Origin: a virus
DNA: 61,970 nucleotides
IMG/VR virus record: IMGVR_UViG_3300046529_000300
Location: 1-61,970 of that record
Direction: 5' to 3' (one strand)
Every line of letters begins with the position of its first letter. Position 1 is the stretch's first letter. Positions 58,280-61,970 of the stretch are shown one piece after another. Made by a program: the position numbers and the translations under genes. The notes under the pieces are model-generated. The model saw nothing but the letters and a program-made list of their open reading frames with translations. It did not search any database and had not been told where the DNA came from.

Positions 58280-59506
58280 TCACATTCCCTCATTGATCTG
58301 ATACGCCCCACCCGGTGGCCGGGTTCGTATTCTGTAGTGGTCGATGGTCTCGAAGTCGAAGATCGAGTTCCCCGAGTGCTGGAACGACTCCTCCAGCGTC
58401 GCAGGATAATTCGTCAGGAAGAACGTCAGACTCCCCTTCTTGCGGTATTCTTCACGAGTGGTCTCCCACCAATACAACTGTTCCCGTGACAACTCCACCA
58501 CCCGCAAGAGATACTCCGGAGATGTCTCCCTCACCTTCTCCGCGTGCAGCAGTGAATGCGGATTCGGCACCCAGTCCTCGGGTGGTACCCTGCGATACTT
58601 GAACGGATTGATGTACCACGGCACGAAGACGACCTTCCAGCGTCCACGGGCAGAGCGATAATTCGCCAGGATAAACGGATGCCACCAGCCACCCTGGCCG
58701 GCTGGCGTGGATTCCAGGATGTGCATCGTGCGCCAGGACTGCGGGATCGCCGGGAAGTAGTCCAGCTCCATGAATCGATCGACTGCGATCTGATCGCCCT
58801 GCGCGAGTTCCGACATGTGGCCGATGAGGTATTGCTCTCCCGCGGCGAGCGAGGATTTCTGCGCGTAGTCTTGGTACAGGATGGAACTGTCCAGCTTCCC
58901 GAAGGTCAGGCGTTCGTTGATGATGTCGGGCTCGGAACGCTCTGGCCGTAGCCACCATGGCAGGTGGGTGTGCAGGCGTTCGTCACGCTGGTAGAGGGCG
59001 GTTCGCTTGTCGAGGTTCTCCGAGGCTGTGATGCCGAGGGTGTACGGCGCGGTGGTAGCACGATGCATCTTCAATAGCGCGGCGGCGATGGAGAGCCCTC
59101 CTTGGCGAACCTTCGGGTTCGCGATCAGCACACCGTCCTGAGGATCACCGCGGAGGTGCTGCTCATAGGACTTCTCCTCCAGCCTCGAGCAGGCATCGAA
59201 GATCAGCGACTGCGATGGCCACGCCGAGAACCGCATGATGTCACCGTCGCCGACCGCTGCGTCGGGGAGGAGCCATGCGTAGCGCGACCAGTAGTGGAAG
59301 TCGAGCGCGCAGAGGAGACGTTCGTTGCGGATGAAGTCGGATTCCTCGCGCTGGAGGGGGCGGAGCAGTCCACGGTCGGGGGAGTAGATAGTGTTGAGTC
59401 GTGCCTCGACCGCCCACGAGTAGTCCTCGTCGTAGCGGGAGAGCTGGATGCCCGTGCGGGACTCTAACGAAGATTGTTCCAGCTTCGTGACATCCGCGCT
59501 ATACAC
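58280..59506 (-). CDS. Terminase large subunit, ATPase domain (separate gene)
   Basis: 408 aa, packaging motor half. GVLIANPKVRQGGLSIAAAL is an unusual P-loop-like site; QYLIGHMSELAQGDQ is Walker-B-like; HILESTPAGQGGWWHPF is the coupling motif. Ends NSIFDFETIDHYRIRTRPPG, where intact TerL continues into the linker and nuclease. The frame then stops. The P-loop departs from consensus (no GKT). Confidence 0.8.
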   Translation of the reverse strand: MYSADVTKLEQSSLESRTGIQLSRYDEDYSWAVEARLNTIYSPDRGLLRPLQREESDFIRNERLLCALDFHYWSRYAWLLPDAAVGDGDIMRFSAWPSQSLIFDACSRLEEKSYEQHLRGDPQDGVLIANPKVRQGGLSIAAALLKMHRATTAPYTLGITASENLDKRTALYQRDERLHTHLPWWLRPERSEPDIINERLTFGKLDSSILYQDYAQKSSLAAGEQYLIGHMSELAQGDQIAVDRFMELDYFPAIPQSWRTMHILESTPAGQGGWWHPFILANYRSARGRWKVVFVPWYINPFKYRRVPPEDWVPNPHSLLHAEKVRETSPEYLLRVVELSREQLYWWETTREEYRKKGSLTFFLTNYPATLEESFQHSGNSIFDFETIDHYRIRTRPPGGAYQINEGM

Positions 59507-59774
59507 CGAACTCCTCTTCCTCTATCTCATCCTCGACTGACTCACCATGTTCCCGCCATCCTTGCAGCGTCTTCATCTCCTCGCGCAGCGTGTTCTCGTC
59601 GGTGTGATAGGTCACCGTCGGCTTCTCCCTGGGATTGGGATCGACCGCCGGCTGGGCCGCGCTGCCGAGGGCGATGCCGTGTTCGATCAGGAGCCAGCGT
59701 TCGAGGACCGTGGCGATGCGGTTAAGGAGCTTGTTCGTCTCTGAAAGCTGTGGATGTAATTCGATCAGTGCCAT
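59499..59774 (-). CDS. Hypothetical protein before TerL ATPase, 91 aa
   Basis: MALIELHPQLSETNKLLNRI, LERWLLIEHGIALGS and a strongly acidic end (GESVEDEIEEEEFGV). Overlaps the TerL ATPase start by 8 bases. It could be a terminase accessory. Confidence 0.5.
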   Translation of the reverse strand: MALIELHPQLSETNKLLNRIATVLERWLLIEHGIALGSAAQPAVDPNPREKPTVTYHTDENTLREEMKTLQGWREHGESVEDEIEEEEFGV

Positions 59775-59907
59775 TAGTCCCCCTCCACCATTCCAGCCAT
59801 CTTTGATATGCCGGGTCTCTATCCAGATATGCCAGAGTAGTTTTATTCATCTCATCCAGTAGTCTGTCGAGGGTCTGCCTCGATGGTTGTTCCGGCACTC
59901 GTGCCAT
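59722..59907 (-). CDS. 61-aa hypothetical protein
   Basis: MARVPEQPSRQTLDRLLDEM, NKTTLAYLDRDPAYQRWLEW: helical, Arg/Asp-rich. It overlaps both neighbours. Short length makes it uncertain. Confidence 0.4.
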   Translation of the reverse strand: MARVPEQPSRQTLDRLLDEMNKTTLAYLDRDPAYQRWLEWWRGTNGTDRITSTAFRDEQAP

Positions 59908-60481
59908 TCGACTGTTCCTTTCCCTTGCGCAGGTTGCGCAGCGTGTCCTCCAGCGACTCCCCAGTCGCGAGGATATTACTGCCCGGCGCCCAGATCGGAG
60001 CGCTGGCCTTGCCGGTGAGTTCCATCATCTCCAGGACCTGCTTCCTGGCGACGGGATCGCCGGACTGGGTGATCTTGCCAGAGCCTTCGCAGGGGATGCA
60101 GAGCTTGGTCTCGGTCGGGAGGGATTCGTCATCCTTCTTGATGTTGATCCTGCCGGTTCCCTCGCACGACGGGCAGGTCACGCTGCGGGATTCCGCGTCC
60201 TGCGCTACGTCATCCATCACCTTCGGCAGCCGCGACGCTACCGCCACGATCCCCTCCAGGCGCTTCATATCGCGATAGCACTCGACCACTCGCTTCGGCG
60301 AGACGCCGATGTCCTGCGCCAGTTTGAAGATGGTCATCCTGCGGGAGTCTCCGCTCGAGCGGAGTAGCTTCGCCAGCATGGCTTCGTCTTCGCCTCCGGT
60401 GAGTTCGAGGGCTGTGGCGAGTTCCAGCCGGGGGAGGACTTTGTTCAGGCGAGATATCTCGGCGGTCGGACGCTTGCCCAT
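59852..60481 (-). CDS. Small-terminase-like DNA-binding protein with DnaJ-type cysteines
   Basis: 209 aa from ATG 60481 (GAGAGG upstream). A helix-turn-helix segment (MTIFKLAQDIGVSPKRVVEC, about 50-69), then CPSCEGTGRI and CIPCEGSGKI (two CxxCxGxG motifs, typical of DnaJ zinc fingers). Position ahead of TerL and the HTH fit a small terminase that recognises packaging sites; the zinc finger is an unusual addition. Confidence 0.55.
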   Translation of the reverse strand: MGKRPTAEISRLNKVLPRLELATALELTGGEDEAMLAKLLRSSGDSRRMTIFKLAQDIGVSPKRVVECYRDMKRLEGIVAVASRLPKVMDDVAQDAESRSVTCPSCEGTGRINIKKDDESLPTETKLCIPCEGSGKITQSGDPVARKQVLEMMELTGKASAPIWAPGSNILATGESLEDTLRNLRKGKEQSNGTSAGTTIEADPRQTTG

Positions 60482-60662
60482 CAGCGATACCTCTCGTTTT
60501 GGTGGAGGGCAGGTACTCGCTGCGAATGCCCGAGGACAAAGCACAACCGTTGCTGCGTCAACCCTACCCCCTCCCCATCGCGCCGTGACGCGGTTCCATC
60601 CTGCCGAGCAGAACTACTCCCACGACTTACCGCAGTCGGCTTTGGGACTTGATATTGAATTA

Positions 60663-60872
60663 TCACCGCGAGTGCTCCTGCATGATCTTGGTTATCAGTC
60701 GGACGTAGATTCTCCGTGGTTGCGACCTGCCGGATTCCCAGCGTCCGACCGTGGACGGATCTGCGGATAGCAACCTGGCGAACTCCACCTGCGTCTTGTT
60801 GAGCTTCTGACGGAGGGAGATGATCTGGGCCGGACGGATCGGCCATCGCGATGTGTCCCGGAGCAGGGTCAT
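60663..60872 (-). CDS. XRE-family transcriptional regulator, 69 aa
   Basis: SLRQKLNKTQVEFARLLSAD and PSTVGRWESGRSQPRR form a clear XRE helix-turn-helix. GGGAGGAAAGCC precedes ATG 60872. Overlaps the 161-aa gene's stop by 4 bases. Likely binds an operator in the late promoter region or the palindrome at 6372; neither is proven. Confidence 0.8.
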   Translation of the reverse strand: MTLLRDTSRWPIRPAQIISLRQKLNKTQVEFARLLSADPSTVGRWESGRSQPRRIYVRLITKIMQEHSR

Positions 60873-61354
60873 TGAGGCTTTCCTCCCATGCCAAGCTGCC
60901 GTTGATTGCTGACCTCTTCCATGAACCTGTCGTACATGGTGACAGCCTCTCCGAGGCCGGAGTTGTTCATCGTGCAGTACGGCAGGAACACCTGCGCCAG
61001 CGTGGCCTGCTCCGCCTCGATCAATGCCATCTGCGCAGCCACCCAGTCCTTCACGATTCGCCACGCGATCCTGCGGGACTGATGACGGTTCTCAGGATTG
61101 CGCTCAAAGCGGGCCTTGGCCGTGCGGTCTTTGTACCCGGCCAGCAAAGCCTTAAACACGCCATCGAAGTTGCACGGCAGGCGAAACGGAACCGGCATAT
61201 CCTGAATCACCAGCATGAAGCTCACGCCAGAGGGACGACCAAGCTCGTCATATAGCACCTGAATCGTGCGCGCCCCCTTGGCAGCAAGGAGTCCCATGAT
61301 TTCTCCGACCGTCTTATCCTCGGCGATGGACGTGGTGTAATTCTTAATCGGCAT
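60869..61354 (-). CDS. 161-aa phage hypothetical protein
   Basis: MPIKNYTTSIAEDKTVGEIM, LAAKGARTIQVLYDELGRPS, FERNPENRHQSRRIAWRIVK. Strands followed by a long helical region. This type of protein is common in phage late or middle operons, but its role is unknown. First complete gene after the late promoter. Confidence 0.6.
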   Translation of the reverse strand: MPIKNYTTSIAEDKTVGEIMGLLAAKGARTIQVLYDELGRPSGVSFMLVIQDMPVPFRLPCNFDGVFKALLAGYKDRTAKARFERNPENRHQSRRIAWRIVKDWVAAQMALIEAEQATLAQVFLPYCTMNNSGLGEAVTMYDRFMEEVSNQRQLGMGGKPQ

Positions 61355-61374
61355 TTAAATCTCTCACAACGGTG

Positions 61375-61404
61375 ATAATCCCGCAATCGCCTAGGCAATG
61401 TCAA
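61375..61404 (-). promoter_or_regulatory. Leftward promoter candidate for the late block
   Basis: Minus strand: TTGACA (61404-61399), 18-bp spacer, GATTAT (61380-61375; 4 of 6 matches). Transcription would begin near 61368, 14 bases before the ATG at 61354. It could start the long late operon. Confidence 0.6.
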
Positions 61405-61677
61405 GGAGAATTATCATAGTAGTAAAGGTAAGAACCGGGAAATTTAAAATAAAATTTTTATAATTGAGTGTAACCAGCCGTCTTTGCAACGACCTACACG
61501 ACGTGACCCCTTCGGACAATGTGGCCTGGGTGGTAACCGCACTATTATTCATCGGATGGATGAATATGCAGGTGGAGCGTCGCAATGTAAGACGAGAGGG
61601 TCAGGGCTGGTCGTCGTGCTGTCTATCATGGCCAGCAGTATCGACACTAGGCGAACAATCCGCGATGTCAAGATTAA
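61405..61677. other. Region without a confident gene
   Basis: AT-rich at 61405-61465, then mixed. Short frames on both strands (for example 61464-61685 rightward) lack binding sites and overlap a better gene. It may hold further regulatory sites for the late promoter. Confidence 0.4.
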
Positions 61678-61968
61678 TCATCTGACAGCTGGTTTCAGGT
61701 CCTCATCATGTATCGGTCGCCAGCTCTGGTCACTCAGCCGGCGAGGTTTGGTCAGCCCAATGGGAACAGGAGCGAGATCCATCATTACATCTAGCGGCTT
61801 GCTCTTATGCTTAGCCAGACAAGGTGGTCTGAATGTCACTCCCACCTCCAGCTTACTCCGGCATCGTTTGCATTGAATCTCTATTGTCCTAGGATTCAAA
61901 TAACTCGCTTGCACTGTTCCACAATATGTGCAGCTCCAATCCAGCCGACCACGGAACGCGGCTATGGG
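61678..61968 (-). CDS. Zinc-ribbon protein, 5' end beyond window edge
   Basis: The frame is open from the right edge: FRGRLDWSCTYCGTVQASYL, then RTIEIQCKRCRSKLEVGVTF. Two CxxC pairs separated by about 23 residues make a zinc ribbon. The start lies outside the window or at GTG 61914 (which would lose the first CxxC). Function unknown. Confidence 0.55.
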   Translation of the reverse strand, partial: PIAAFRGRLDWSCTYCGTVQASYLNPRTIEIQCKRCRSKLEVGVTFRPPCLAKHKSKPLDVMMDLAPVPIGLTKPRRLSDQSWRPIHDEDLKPAVR

Positions 61969-61970
61969 AA

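Noticed and set aside
57157-58280. Split intein joining the two terminase halves
   Set aside because: Neither the end of the ATPase half nor the start of the nuclease half shows intein blocks A, B, F or G, so trans-splicing is not supported.
61464-61685. 73-codon rightward frame near the right edge
   Set aside because: No binding site, TTG start, and it overlaps the end of the zinc-ribbon gene, which has paired CxxC motifs.
1-61970. CRISPR array, insertion sequence, integrase or attachment site
   Set aside because: No regularly spaced repeats, no transposase or integrase motifs and no tRNA-like attachment site were seen. The only mobile signs are HNH and Vsr-like endonucleases and the intein.

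Overview
The window is a 62-kb piece of a tailed double-stranded DNA phage genome (Caudoviricetes). It holds both halves of a terminase large subunit, a portal, a scaffold, a major capsid protein, head-tail connectors, a pectate-lyase-fold tailspike, a GH24 lysozyme and a family A DNA polymerase. There is no integrase, excisionase or recognisable lysogeny cassette. No tail sheath, tape-measure protein or tail chaperone is seen. The three large proline/alanine-rich proteins downstream of the tail genes look like ejected or internal virion proteins, so a short-tailed (podovirus-like) particle is the best guess. A lipoprotein directly downstream of the lysozyme points to a Gram-negative host, but the host cannot be named. 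Both edges cut genes, so the genome is not complete here.

Two blocks face each other. Positions 1-30097 are almost entirely rightward and 30098-61970 almost entirely leftward. The rightward block begins with DNA metabolism: a UvrD-like helicase fragment, a PD-(D/E)XK nuclease with iron-sulfur cysteines, a P-loop ATPase, a PIF1/RecD-like helicase, a Dam-type methyltransferase, a PAPS-reductase-like protein, several small unknowns, and a giant uracil-DNA-glycosylase/PolA fusion. The exception is one leftward gene at 1635-2783, resembling a rolling-circle Rep protein that has lost its HUH motif. Next come the lysis genes (19949-21134). An 11-gene cluster follows (21637-30097) of glycosyltransferases, a sugar epimerase, a radical-SAM enzyme and SAM methyltransferases, probably for decorating a virion protein, phage DNA or host surface glycan.

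The leftward block is the late module. Read from the right it runs: zinc-ribbon protein (cut by the edge), a 161-aa unknown, an XRE regulator, a small-terminase-like protein, the TerL ATPase, the TerL nuclease (a separate gene), packaging accessories, portal, small basic proteins, scaffold, capsid, connectors, tailspike, a possible holin, tail proteins and internal virion proteins. HNH endonuclease genes are scattered through both blocks (6424, 10808, 35350, 51378).

The most unusual region is 16055-19840. A family-4-type uracil-DNA glycosylase is fused to a PolA exonuclease-polymerase. It is interrupted by a 271-residue intein exactly at a conserved iron-sulfur cysteine. On the opposite strand, almost exactly coextensive with the intein, lies a gene for a Vsr/EDxHD-like homing endonuclease with its own -10 box and ribosome binding site. 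The second unusual feature is the terminase large subunit split into two genes more than 1.1 kb apart. Between them lies the only rightward gene of the late block, closed by a strong terminator.
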